NCBI RefSeq assembly: GCF_001552135.1
Contig: NZ_BCQP01000084.1
Location: 1 to 42,030, forward strand
Direction: 5' to 3'
DNA: 42,030 nt
From: Actinomadura chibensis NBRC 106107
Lineage (GTDB): Bacteria > Actinomycetota > Actinomycetes > Streptosporangiales > Streptosporangiaceae
In this document: piece after piece, positions 24,016-31,603 of the stretch
How the letters are laid out: each line of letters begins with the position of its first letter
Position numbering within the stretch: position 1 is the first letter of the stretch
Translations under genes and position numbers: made by a program
The notes under the pieces: generated by a model
Told to the model about the DNA's origin: nothing
The model's input: only the letters and a program-made list of their open reading frames with translations
The model's database searches: none

Positions 24016-25647
24016 ATGGCCGCTGGGGCTGCCGGGCCTGCCGGGCATTGGTGGCGGAACGCGTCGGTCTACCAGGTCTACATCCGGAGTTTCGCCGACG
24101 GAAACGGCGACGGGATCGGCGACCTGCGCGGTTTGCGGGAGCGGCTGCCCTATCTCCGCGACCTGAATGTCGACGCCCTGTGGATCACTCCCTGGTACGT
24201 GTCGCCCATGGTGGACGGCGGTTACGACATCGCCGACTACCGCGATATCGACCCGCTGTTCGGCACTCTCAAGGAGGCCGAGGACGTCATCGAGGCGGCG
24301 CATGCGACGGGCCTGAAAGTGATCGTCGATCTGGTTCCTAACCATTGCTCGACGCTGCACCCGTGGTTCCGGGCCGCCGTCGCGGCGCCTCCCGGGTCGC
24401 CGGAACGGGAGCGGTTCTGGTTCCGTCCGGGGCGGGGCCCCGAGGGCGAGTTGCCGCCGAACGACTGGCGGTCGACGTTCGGCGGAAGCGCGTGGACGCG
24501 GCTGCGGCGGCCGGACGGCGGCGCCGACGAGTGGTACCTCCATCTGTTCGACCCGTCCCAGCCGGACTTCAACTGGGACCACTCCGATGTCCGGGCGGAA
24601 TTCGAGTCCATTCTGCGGTTCTGGCTCGATCGCGGGACGGACGGATTCCGCGTCGACGTCGCCGACCTGCTCATGAAGGATCCCGCCCTCCCCGACCTCG
24701 CCACCTGGGACGACTCCGACCACCCGCCCGACCGGGACCAGCCGGGAGTGCACGAGATCTACCGTTCCTGGCGGCGGATCCTCGACTCCTATCCCGGCGA
24801 CCGGGCGTTCGTCGGCGAGGTCTGGGTGAAGGACCGCGAGCGGTTCGCGCGATACGTGCGTTCCGACGAGCTGCACATGGCCTTCAATTTCGACATGCTC
24901 CGGGCGGCCTGGGACGCGGCGGACATGCGCTCGGTCATCGACGGGTCGCTCGCCGCCCACGGAGAAATCGGGGCCCCGGCCTCATGGGTGCTGTCCAATC
25001 ACGACGTCACCCGCCATGTGACGCGGTACGGCCGCAGCATGACGGCCTATCCCGACGAACGCCATTTCGGCCTTCCCGTCGACCTGGAACTCGGCAGGCG
25101 CCGGGCGCGGGCCGCCGCGATGCTGACCTGTGCGCTTCCGGGAAGCGTCTACATCTACCAGGGGGACGAGCTTGGCCTCTGGGAGGTCGAGGACATTCCC
25201 GACGACCTCCGCCAGGACCCGACCCTGACCCGTTCCGGCGGCACGGACCTGGGCCGGGACGGCTCCCGCGTTCCGCTGCCGTGGACGGCCGGCGAACCGT
25301 CCCTCGGATTCTCGTCGGCCGATACGCCATGGCTGCCGCAGCCCGCCGAATGGGCGTCCCTCGCCGTCGCGGAACAGGCCGCCGACCCCGGCTCGCATCT
25401 GTCCCTCTACCGGGACGCCCTCCGGATCCGGCGCGCGGAGACGGCACTGCTCGGGGACGAGCTGACCTGGCTTCCCGCCCCGGACGGAGTGCTCGCCTTC
25501 GCCCGCGGACCGGGCTTCGCCTGCGCGGTCAATTTCTCGTCCGAGCCGGTGGCGCTGCCGTCCCATCGAAAGGTCCTGCTGGCCAGCGGTGAACTGGTCG
25601 ACGGACGGCTACCGGCCGATTCCGCGGTGTGGCTCCGAACCGGCTGA
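24016..25647 (+). CDS. GH13 alpha-glucosidase / oligo-glucosidase
   Basis: 543 residues. GH13 conserved regions in order: GLKVIVDLVPNHC, GFRVDVADLL with nucleophile Asp214, VGEVWVKD with acid/base Glu268, and SNHDVTRH with Asp330. The N-terminus (WWRNASVYQVYIRSFADGNGDGIGDLRGL) is typical of oligo-1,6-glucosidase/alpha-glucosidase and trehalose-synthase relatives. A small C-terminal beta domain ends VWLRTG. No signal peptide, so it is cytoplasmic and would hydrolyse imported malto- or isomalto-oligosaccharides or alpha-glucosides. It precedes, by 57 bases, a gene for a membrane-tethered sugar-binding-like protein, which may be functionally linked. The start has only a weak ribosome-binding site. 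Confidence 0.92.
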   Translation: MAAGAAGPAGHWWRNASVYQVYIRSFADGNGDGIGDLRGLRERLPYLRDLNVDALWITPWYVSPMVDGGYDIADYRDIDPLFGTLKEAEDVIEAAHATGLKVIVDLVPNHCSTLHPWFRAAVAAPPGSPERERFWFRPGRGPEGELPPNDWRSTFGGSAWTRLRRPDGGADEWYLHLFDPSQPDFNWDHSDVRAEFESILRFWLDRGTDGFRVDVADLLMKDPALPDLATWDDSDHPPDRDQPGVHEIYRSWRRILDSYPGDRAFVGEVWVKDRERFARYVRSDELHMAFNFDMLRAAWDAADMRSVIDGSLAAHGEIGAPASWVLSNHDVTRHVTRYGRSMTAYPDERHFGLPVDLELGRRRARAAAMLTCALPGSVYIYQGDELGLWEVEDIPDDLRQDPTLTRSGGTDLGRDGSRVPLPWTAGEPSLGFSSADTPWLPQPAEWASLAVAEQAADPGSHLSLYRDALRIRRAETALLGDELTWLPAPDGVLAFARGPGFACAVNFSSEPVALPSHRKVLLASGELVDGRLPADSAVWLRTG

Positions 25648-25704
25648 TCGTCCGTTTGTGTCAGGCGGCACATCGCGCGGAAAGCGCCGTTTTAGGCTGA
25701 AGCC

Positions 25705-27366
25705 ATGGGTGGCCCTGTTCCATTAGCGCTCGCGGTTCCATTAGTACTCGCGGCAAAGGTCGACTGGGGCAATGTCCCCGCGTGGGTCTCGGCCGTCTCG
25801 ACGCTCTTCGCGCTCGTGTTCGCGGCTGCCGCGCTGGTGGTGTCGCGCCGCAGCTTCCTCATCGAATCCGCCCGGGACCAGGTCAACGAGGCCGCCCGCC
25901 GCGAGCAGGAGAAGTTCGCCCGCCGCGCCCAGGCGGCCCTGGTCTCCGCCTGGTGGAACTCCGCGGAATCCCCGCGCGGGGCGGGCGCGTTCATCCGCAA
26001 CGCCTCCAACGCCCCGGTGTATCAGGCGCATCTGACGGTCCTCGGCATCGACGGACGGACGCCCAGCGCGAAGATCCAGACGCAGGTCCTGCCGCCCGGT
26101 GACAAGGCCAGGTTCTTTCCCGTCTCGACCGAGGCGGGCGGCCCGCGCCGCGTCCAGTTCTGCTTCACCGACGCGGGCGGCGTCCGCTGGATGCGCAACG
26201 CCTACGGCCAGTTGACCGAACTCGGAACCACCCTCCGTATCAAGACCGAGCAGTTGCGCGCCGACACTTTCTCGCAGTTCGGCGACGACTTCCTCGCGAC
26301 CTACGGCGTCCACATCTCCTACGCGGTGTATCCGGACTACATCTCCCAGGTCGAATTCACCGAGGAGGCGGCCGGGGCCGACGTCACCGACGCCCTGATC
26401 GCGCCGCACGACTGGATCGGCGACCTGGCGCGGCGCGGCATCATCGAACCGACCGTGCTGCCCGCGCAGTACCGGCAGGCGTTCCCCAAATGGGCGCTGG
26501 ACGCGCTCACGCTCGACGGGCGGCTGCACGGCATTCCGATGACGATCGACACCATGGCGTTGATCCGCAATACCGACCTGGTTCCCGACGCGCCCTCGAC
26601 CTTTGACGAACTGATCGAGACCGGCGAGAAACTGCGCCGCGACGGGCTCGTCTCCGAGGTGTTCTCGGTCCGCGTCGGGGAGCAGGGCGATCCCTTCCAG
26701 CTCTGGCCGCTCTTCACCAGCGCGGGAGGCGAGCTTTTCCCCTGGACCCGGGAGGGCGGCTGGGACCCGGGCCGTATCAGGATCGCCACGGACGACTCCA
26801 TCGCCGCCTTCGAACTGCTCCGGTCGCTCGGCGAAGGCGGCGCCGGACTGATCCGGCGGTCGGTCGGATTCACCGAGGCGGTCGCCGCCTTCACGTCCCG
26901 GAGGTCGCCCTTCTTCGTCACCACCACGGACGGAATGCTGCACGTCCGGGATTCGGGAATCCCCTACGCGGTCTCTCCCGTCCCGCCTTTCGCGGGCGGG
27001 AGGCCCGCGACCTCTTTCACGCTCGTCCACGGGCTCCTCATGGCGAGGCAGGGCAAGAACAAGGTCATCGCCCACGACCTGTTCGCCGACTACCTCACCC
27101 AGCCGCGCGTGGCCGAGGCGCTGTCGAAGACCATCGCGTGCCCGGTCGCCGTCCAGGCGAAGATGACGCTTGAGGACCCGGGAATCGAGGAGTACCAGCG
27201 GCTCTGCGTCCTCGGCGTCCCGATGCCGACCATTCCGCAGATGGAGCCGATCTGGCGGATCCTCGCCCGGGCCCAGCTCGCCGTCCTTTCCGGCCGTCCC
27301 GGCGCGCCGACCGCCAGAACGGCCGAGCACCGCATCTCCCGCCTATTCGACCGGGCCGCCGGGTGA
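25705..27366 (+). CDS. Membrane-anchored protein with sugar-ABC solute-binding-like domain
   Basis: 553 residues. Residues 4-18 are hydrophobic, and a clear transmembrane helix spans about 25-47 (PAWVSAVSTLFALVFAAAAL), immediately followed by SRRS and a charged coiled-coil-like stretch (ARDQVNEAARREQEKFARR). By the positive-inside rule the rest faces the cytoplasm. A beta-sandwich-like segment follows (about 85-175: FIRNASNAPVYQAHL, PPGDKARFF, then DAGGVRWMRNAYGQL). From about 180 it resembles MalE-type solute-binding proteins: DGRLHGIPMTIDTMALIRN, PSTFDELIETGEKLRRDGL, and AFTSRRSPFFVTTTDG. No lipobox and no ABC permease genes are nearby. Two TTA codons (25723-25725, 25741-25743) suggest dependence on the bldA leucyl-tRNA. 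It may be a sugar sensor working with the upstream alpha-glucosidase; this role is inferred. Confidence 0.82.
   Translation: MGGPVPLALAVPLVLAAKVDWGNVPAWVSAVSTLFALVFAAAALVVSRRSFLIESARDQVNEAARREQEKFARRAQAALVSAWWNSAESPRGAGAFIRNASNAPVYQAHLTVLGIDGRTPSAKIQTQVLPPGDKARFFPVSTEAGGPRRVQFCFTDAGGVRWMRNAYGQLTELGTTLRIKTEQLRADTFSQFGDDFLATYGVHISYAVYPDYISQVEFTEEAAGADVTDALIAPHDWIGDLARRGIIEPTVLPAQYRQAFPKWALDALTLDGRLHGIPMTIDTMALIRNTDLVPDAPSTFDELIETGEKLRRDGLVSEVFSVRVGEQGDPFQLWPLFTSAGGELFPWTREGGWDPGRIRIATDDSIAAFELLRSLGEGGAGLIRRSVGFTEAVAAFTSRRSPFFVTTTDGMLHVRDSGIPYAVSPVPPFAGGRPATSFTLVHGLLMARQGKNKVIAHDLFADYLTQPRVAEALSKTIACPVAVQAKMTLEDPGIEEYQRLCVLGVPMPTIPQMEPIWRILARAQLAVLSGRPGAPTARTAEHRISRLFDRAAG
25717..25752 (+). repeat. 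18-base tandem duplication carrying the two TTA codons
   Basis: GTTCCATTAGCGCTCGCG (25717-25734) is followed directly by GTTCCATTAGTACTCGCG (25735-25752), 16 of 18 bases identical. In frame each encodes Val-Pro-Leu-x-Leu-Ala. Each unit contains one TTA, so the duplication explains why the gene has two of these rare codons. Confidence 0.8.
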
Positions 27367-27741
27367 GGGATTCTTCGTCCCGCGGATCTGCATTCCGGGA
27401 CGGCGGCGGTGAACGGTCAGATAGGACAGCCCCTCCGGTCCGGCGGTGATGCTGCGGGTCGATCCGTGCGGCAGCCAGAGAAGCGTCCCCTCGGTCAGGG
27501 GTTCGGATTCGTCCGCGACGCCGAGACCGGCGGTGCCGTTCCCGGCGACGACGAGCAGCATGACGTCCAGATTGGCTTCGGCGTGCGGGTCGATTCGCTC
27601 GTCCGGCGGCAGTTGCACCAGATTCGCGTCGAGCTGGCGTCCGGCCTCCGCCAGTTTCCACGACACCCGCGCGGGTTCGGGCGGCGTCGCGATCAGTTCC
27701 CGGACGTCGCACAGGACGCGCGGGAGGACCGCCTCAGCCAT
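27343..27741 (-). CDS. Cupin-domain protein
   Basis: 132 residues from the ATG at 27741, overlapping the stop of the upstream DUF2249 gene (ATGGCTGA). A single small beta-barrel of cupin type: RIDPHAEANLDVMLLVVAGNG and LTEGTLLWLPHGSTRSITAG. His in the first motif and PHG in the second are candidate metal ligands, but the classical full ligand set is not complete. Function is unknown. Translational coupling suggests work with the hemerythrin-like/DUF2249 protein. Its 3' end overlaps the end of the convergent solute-binding-like gene by 24 bases. Confidence 0.82.
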   Translation of the reverse strand: MAEAVLPRVLCDVRELIATPPEPARVSWKLAEAGRQLDANLVQLPPDERIDPHAEANLDVMLLVVAGNGTAGLGVADESEPLTEGTLLWLPHGSTRSITAGPEGLSYLTVHRRRPGMQIRGTKNPSPGGPVE

Positions 27742-28438
27742 CGGCCCGGTCCGGCCGTCCGATGCGGACCTGCCACTGCTCGGGCCCCGACTCCACGTAG
27801 TCCCAGGTGAACGCGTCGGGGTGGGTGGCCTGGAACTCGCGGCGCAGCGGCTTCGGGTCGTGGTTGTTGACCAGGATGAACGCCTCGCCGGGCGCCAGCC
27901 GGGAGAACCGGGTGAAGATCTGCGGATGCCGCCGGCCGTGCGGGATCTCGCGGACGTCGATGACGTCGGGCGCGTCCAGCCGGCCGCCGCCGAGCAGCGT
28001 CTCGAAGTCGGCGACGAGGGCGGGCAGGTCGGCGCCGGGCAGCTCGCCGAGCGCGGGCAGCAGGACGTTCCGCTCCACGTCGACATGGGCGGCGAACAGC
28101 GCCTCGACGGCCGCCGGGGACGGGTTCCCGGCGGCCAGCGCGTCGATGCGCGCGGTGATCGCACTGGCGGTCTCCCGCAGCGCGCGGACGAGCAGCCTGG
28201 TCTCGGCCGCGCCCGACGCCGCCGCGTAGAGGGTCTGGTAGGAGGCGGCCAGATAGCCGCGCAGCTCGCCGGTGCAGAGGTCGATCAGTTCGCCGCGCGC
28301 GGTGTCCGCGTCGGGGCGGGGCGCGGCCGACTCGGCCAGCCGGTCGAGCAGCCCCTGCTGGACGCGCGCGAGCGCCGCCCGCGCCCGGACCGCCGGATCG
28401 GTGTCGGTCGAGGCGATGTAGATCTCCGAAGCCGCCAT
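27734..28438 (-). CDS. Hemerythrin-like and DUF2249 two-domain protein
   Basis: 234 residues from ATG 28438, chosen for GAGGAGAG upstream; an in-frame start further upstream adds MLHREEST. The N-terminal 150 residues are helical and hemerythrin-like (ALFAAHVDVERNVLLPALGE), with only part of the usual His/Glu iron ligands. The C-terminal 75 residues form a DUF2249 domain: IDVREIPHGRRHPQIFTRF, LAPGEAFILVNNHDPKPLRRE, GPEQWQVRIGR. Proteins of this layout often accompany nitric-oxide or oxygen-responsive genes, but the function is not established. It heads a two-gene operon with the cupin. The upstream AT-rich promoter region contains TACATGTA. Confidence 0.87.
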   Translation of the reverse strand: MAASEIYIASTDTDPAVRARAALARVQQGLLDRLAESAAPRPDADTARGELIDLCTGELRGYLAASYQTLYAAASGAAETRLLVRALRETASAITARIDALAAGNPSPAAVEALFAAHVDVERNVLLPALGELPGADLPALVADFETLLGGGRLDAPDVIDVREIPHGRRHPQIFTRFSRLAPGEAFILVNNHDPKPLRREFQATHPDAFTWDYVESGPEQWQVRIGRPDRADG

Positions 28439-28464
28439 GGTGCTCTCCTCTCGGTGGAGCACGA

Positions 28465-28476
28465 TTATTACATGTA
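28465..28476 (-). promoter_or_regulatory. AT-rich promoter region with TACATGTA palindrome
   Basis: The perfect 8-bp palindrome TACATGTA (28469-28476) overlaps TAATAA on the minus strand (28470-28465), which could be the -10 of the DUF2249 gene about 27 bases upstream of its start. The surrounding 35 bases are unusually AT-rich for this genome. A redox or nitric-oxide regulator is possible given the gene, but no consensus can be assigned. Confidence 0.4.
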
Positions 28477-28507
28477 GGATTGTGAGAAAATCGTCGGGGT
28501 GCCCCGT

Positions 28508-28537
28508 GCGGCCGCGGGCGCGCTGGCCCGCGGCCGC
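28508..28537 (-). terminator. Terminator of the LLM-FMN reductase operon
   Basis: Perfect 12-bp arms GCGGCCGCGGGC / GCCCGCGGCCGC with a six-base loop, located seven bases past the FMN reductase stop on the minus strand. It separates this operon from the DUF2249 promoter. Confidence 0.7.
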
Positions 28538-28543
28538 GGGCCG

Positions 28544-29122
28544 TCAGGCGTGCGCGGCGGCGGGGATCCCGGTCGCGCGGGCCCGGAGAAGGTCCGCCAC
28601 GTCGGCGAGGCCCGTCTCGATGCGGCCGTAGACGCGGGGGTTGAGCAGCACCGTGCCGTCGAAGTCCCCGGCGGACGCGAACACCGCGACCGGCACGGTC
28701 AGCGCCTGGAAGAACCCGAACAGCGGCCGTAGCGCGTGCTCCAGGACGAGCGCGTGGTGGTCGCCCCCGCCCGTCGCGGCGAGCAGGACGGGCTTGTTCG
28801 CGAGCGCGTACTGCTCGATCAGGTCGAAGAAATGCTTGAACATGCCGGGATAGGAGCCGCGAAACACGGGAACCGCCGCGATCAGCAGATCGGCCCGCTC
28901 GGCGAGCCGCAGCGCGGCCTCGACCTCGGGCGGGACGCCGTCGCGCTCGATCGCCCCGGTGAATCCCGGCCCGAGCCGGTACACGTCGATCCGGGACGTC
29001 TCGATGGGCAGCACTTCTTTCAACGTGTCGAGCACGACGTCCACGAGGCCCATCGTCTTGGACGGCTGACTCGGGCTGCCATTGACGACCACGACCCGGA
29101 GAACGGGCGGCGCGCCGGTCAT
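28544..29122 (-). CDS. NADPH-dependent FMN reductase
   Basis: 192 residues, with the ATG overlapping the LLM gene stop by four bases. Flavodoxin-like fold: VVVVNGSPSQPSKTMGLVDVV at the N-terminus binds FMN phosphate, followed by AVPVFRGSYPGMFKHFFDLI and KPVLLAATGGGDHHALVLEH, as in MsuE/SsuE-type reductases. It would supply reduced FMN to the partner luciferase-like monooxygenase encoded just upstream in the same operon. Cytoplasmic. Confidence 0.9.
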   Translation of the reverse strand: MTGAPPVLRVVVVNGSPSQPSKTMGLVDVVLDTLKEVLPIETSRIDVYRLGPGFTGAIERDGVPPEVEAALRLAERADLLIAAVPVFRGSYPGMFKHFFDLIEQYALANKPVLLAATGGGDHHALVLEHALRPLFGFFQALTVPVAVFASAGDFDGTVLLNPRVYGRIETGLADVADLLRARATGIPAAAHA

Positions 29123-30180
29123 GCCGCCCTCTTCTCGAGCGCGGCGACCTCGCGGCGCACCACCGGAGCCACCTCCGTGCCGAGCCGCTCGATCGCCTCA
29201 AGGTGCTCTTTCTGCGGCATCCCGCCGAATCCCATCTGGATGATGGCGCGGTTCACCCCGTACAGCTCGTGATAGGCGAGCAGTTTGTCGATGACCTCCT
29301 GCGGGCTGCCCACCAGAAGTCCCGAGCGCGGCGACGACTGCGCGTCGAACGCCGCCCGGGGCAGGAGGAGACCCTTCCCGCGCTGGTGGTTGTTCTCCGC
29401 CATGCCTTTCGCGAAATAGGGATACATGACGTCCCTCGCCTCCTGGCTGGTGCGTCCGACGTATCCGTGCGTGTTGATGCTGATCGGCAGCGCGCCGGCG
29501 TCGTGTCCGGCGTCCGCGGCCGACCGCCGGTACAGGTCGACGGTCTGCTCGTGCGACGACAGCGGCCCGAGGAGCAGGGCGAGCGCCATGGGCAGGCCGA
29601 GCCGTCCGGTGCTGACGGCGGACGCGGGCGACCCGCCGACCCCGACCCAGATCGGCAGCGTGCCGCCGTCGGCGCGCGGCGCGATATCGGCGTCGACCAG
29701 GGGCGCGCGGAAACGCCCCTGCCAACTGACCGGGTTCCGCTCGCGAATTCTGAGCAGCAGGTCGAGCTTCTCGCGGAAAAGGTCGCCGTAGTCGCGCAGG
29801 TCGTAGCCGAAGAGCGGGAACGACTCGGTGTAGGAGCCGCGGCCCGCGATGATCTCGGCCCGGCCGCCCGACAGCAGGTCGATCGTCGCGAACTGCTCCC
29901 AGACGCGCACCGGGTCCTCCGAACTGAGGACGGTGACCGAACTCGTCAGCCGGATGCGCTCGGTGCGCTCGGCCGCCGCCGCCAGCAGAACGGACGGCGC
30001 CGAACCGACGAAGTCGCCGCGGTGGTGCTCGCCGACGCCGAACACGTCGAGGCCGACCTCGTCGGCGACCTTCGCCTGTTCGATCGTTTCGCGGACGCGC
30101 CGCCGCGGCGACGGCGCCGCTCCCGTCACGGGATCCTCGGTGATCTCCCCGAATGTCATGACGCCGATCTCGAATGCCAT
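29119..30180 (-). CDS. LLM-class FMN-dependent monooxygenase
   Basis: 353 residues. Luciferase-like fold: VADEVGLDVFGVGEHHRGDFVGSAP, RIRLTSSVTVLSSEDPVRVWEQFATIDLLSGGRAEIIAGRGS, LPIWVGVGGSPASAVSTGRLGLP. The EHHR and GRGSYTESFPLFG signatures belong to the FMNH2-dependent branch that usually works with a separate reductase, and the FMN reductase is encoded next with a 4-base overlap. It probably oxygenates a small organic or organosulfur substrate; none can be assigned. Divergent from the MarR gene across a 14-bp palindrome, so MarR is the likely regulator. Confidence 0.9.
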   Translation of the reverse strand: MAFEIGVMTFGEITEDPVTGAAPSPRRRVRETIEQAKVADEVGLDVFGVGEHHRGDFVGSAPSVLLAAAAERTERIRLTSSVTVLSSEDPVRVWEQFATIDLLSGGRAEIIAGRGSYTESFPLFGYDLRDYGDLFREKLDLLLRIRERNPVSWQGRFRAPLVDADIAPRADGGTLPIWVGVGGSPASAVSTGRLGLPMALALLLGPLSSHEQTVDLYRRSAADAGHDAGALPISINTHGYVGRTSQEARDVMYPYFAKGMAENNHQRGKGLLLPRAAFDAQSSPRSGLLVGSPQEVIDKLLAYHELYGVNRAIIQMGFGGMPQKEHLEAIERLGTEVAPVVRREVAALEKRAA

Positions 30181-30242
30181 TTCCCGGTCCTCTCAACCGC
30201 CGGCGGCGCCTCGGCGGGGCCGCCGTCCCGACCCGAACAACT

Positions 30243-30256
30243 TGCCTGCGCAGGCA
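30243..30256. promoter_or_regulatory. MarR operator palindrome
   Basis: Perfect 14-bp palindrome TGCCTGCGCAGGCA in the 123-base gap between the divergent LLM monooxygenase and MarR genes. It fits the short, gapless inverted repeats bound by MarR dimers. It would allow joint control of both directions. Confidence 0.75.
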
Positions 30257-30303
30257 GATATTCCGGGTTGTTCGGCGAGGTGGCGTCCGGATACCGTGCG
30301 GCC

Positions 30304-30789
30304 ATGGCGACCGAAGGTCTGCGGGACCTCGAACAGGACGCGTGGCGCGGGTTCCTGCTGGCGCACGACCGGCTCTGGCGCGCGCTGGAGGCGGGGCTCG
30401 CGCCGCTGAACGTGAGCATGGCCGAGTACAGCGTGCTGTCCCTGCTCTACGAGGCGGGCCCGGACGGCATGCGCATGTCCGACCTCGCGCGGCGCCGCCT
30501 CATGTCGACCGGCGGCTTCACCCGGCTCGCCGACCGCCTCCAGAACCGCGGGCTGATCGAGCGGCGGCGGTCGGCCGCCGACGGCCGCGGCTTCGAGGCG
30601 ACCCTGACCGCCGACGGCCGCACGCTGATCCGCCGCGCACGCCGCCAGCACCACAACGACCTGCGGGAACTCTTCTTCGCCCGGCTCGACGACGACCACC
30701 TGCGCTGCCTCGCCGAGATCTGGGACCTCCTCGCCCCGGCCGACGAGAGCGGCCCCGCCGGGGAGCGTGAGGGCCGGAAGGCGCGCTGA
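30304..30789 (+). CDS. MarR-family regulator
   Basis: 161 residues from ATG 30304. Winged-helix MarR domain: LNVSMAEYSVLSLLYEAGPDGMRMSDLARRRLMSTGGFTRLADRLQNRGLIERRRSAADGRG is the DNA-binding part (about residues 35-98; the wing is RRRSAADGR). Helical N- and C-termini form the dimer interface. It probably represses the divergent LLM monooxygenase-FMN reductase operon, and itself, through the palindrome between them, and is released by a small molecule. Its end converges on the aldo/keto reductase gene with a six-base gap. Confidence 0.9.
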   Translation: MATEGLRDLEQDAWRGFLLAHDRLWRALEAGLAPLNVSMAEYSVLSLLYEAGPDGMRMSDLARRRLMSTGGFTRLADRLQNRGLIERRRSAADGRGFEATLTADGRTLIRRARRQHHNDLRELFFARLDDDHLRCLAEIWDLLAPADESGPAGEREGRKAR

Positions 30790-30795
30790 ACGGCG

Positions 30796-31572
30796 TCAGC
30801 CGACCCGGGAGAGGGCGTCGATCGCGGCGACGTCCTCCTTCGTGAGATCGAAGCCCGCGAGGTCGAAATTGCTCGCGATGTGCTCCCGGCGCGACGACCG
30901 GGGCAGGATCACGATGTCGTGTTCGAGATGCCAGCGGAGGACGACCTGGGCGGGAGTGACGCCGTGCCGCCGGGCGATCCCGGTGATGGCGGGATCGCGC
31001 AGATCGGTGTTCTTCAGGCCGCTGTAGCCCTCGACGGCGATTCCCCGGCGCCGGTGCTCGTCCAGCAGTGCCGGATCGTGCTGCGCCGGGCTCCACGGGA
31101 TCTGGTTGACCGCGGGCTGCCGTCCGGTCTCCTCGGTCAACCGGTCGATCAACTCGGGGCTGTAATTGCTCACCCCCACATTGCGGACCAGTCCCGCGTC
31201 CTTCGCCGCCAGCAGTTCCCGCCAGGTCGGAACGAGCTCGTCCCGCCCGGTCGGCCAATGGATCAGCCACAGGTCGACGTATTCGGTGTCGAGCAGGCGA
31301 AGGCTCGACTCCAGGGTGCGGCGGGCGTGCCGCGCGTCCTGCGGGCGCAGTTTCGTGGTGACGAAGACCTGCTCGCGGCCCAGGCCGCTGTCCTTCACGG
31401 CCCTGCCGACGTCCGCCTCGTTCCGGTAGAGCGTCGCCGTGTCGATATGCCGGTAACCGATGTCCAGGGCCGCTCGCACCGATTCGTACGCCGCCTTGGA
31501 ACTCAGTTGCCACGTCCCGAAACCGATCGACGGGAGCGCGGTGCCGCCGGGCAGGTTCACAGTCAGAGTCAT
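30796..31572 (-). CDS. Aldo/keto reductase
   Basis: 258 residues from the ATG at 31572. An upstream GTG (31596) adds eight residues; the conserved part starts at NLPGGTALPSIGFGTWQ. The AKR catalytic tetrad is present: Asp44 and Tyr49 (DTATLYRNE), Lys74 (VTTKLRP), His105 (LIHWP). The NADPH phosphate site is in LPRSSRREHIASN. It resembles bacterial 2,5-diketo-D-gluconate reductase-like enzymes, which reduce assorted carbonyls. Cytoplasmic, apparently monocistronic. Confidence 0.9.
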   Translation of the reverse strand: MTLTVNLPGGTALPSIGFGTWQLSSKAAYESVRAALDIGYRHIDTATLYRNEADVGRAVKDSGLGREQVFVTTKLRPQDARHARRTLESSLRLLDTEYVDLWLIHWPTGRDELVPTWRELLAAKDAGLVRNVGVSNYSPELIDRLTEETGRQPAVNQIPWSPAQHDPALLDEHRRRGIAVEGYSGLKNTDLRDPAITGIARRHGVTPAQVVLRWHLEHDIVILPRSSRREHIASNFDLAGFDLTKEDVAAIDALSRVG

Positions 31573-31603
31573 GCGTGCCAGTCTGCCCGGCGACACCCCG
31601 CCC

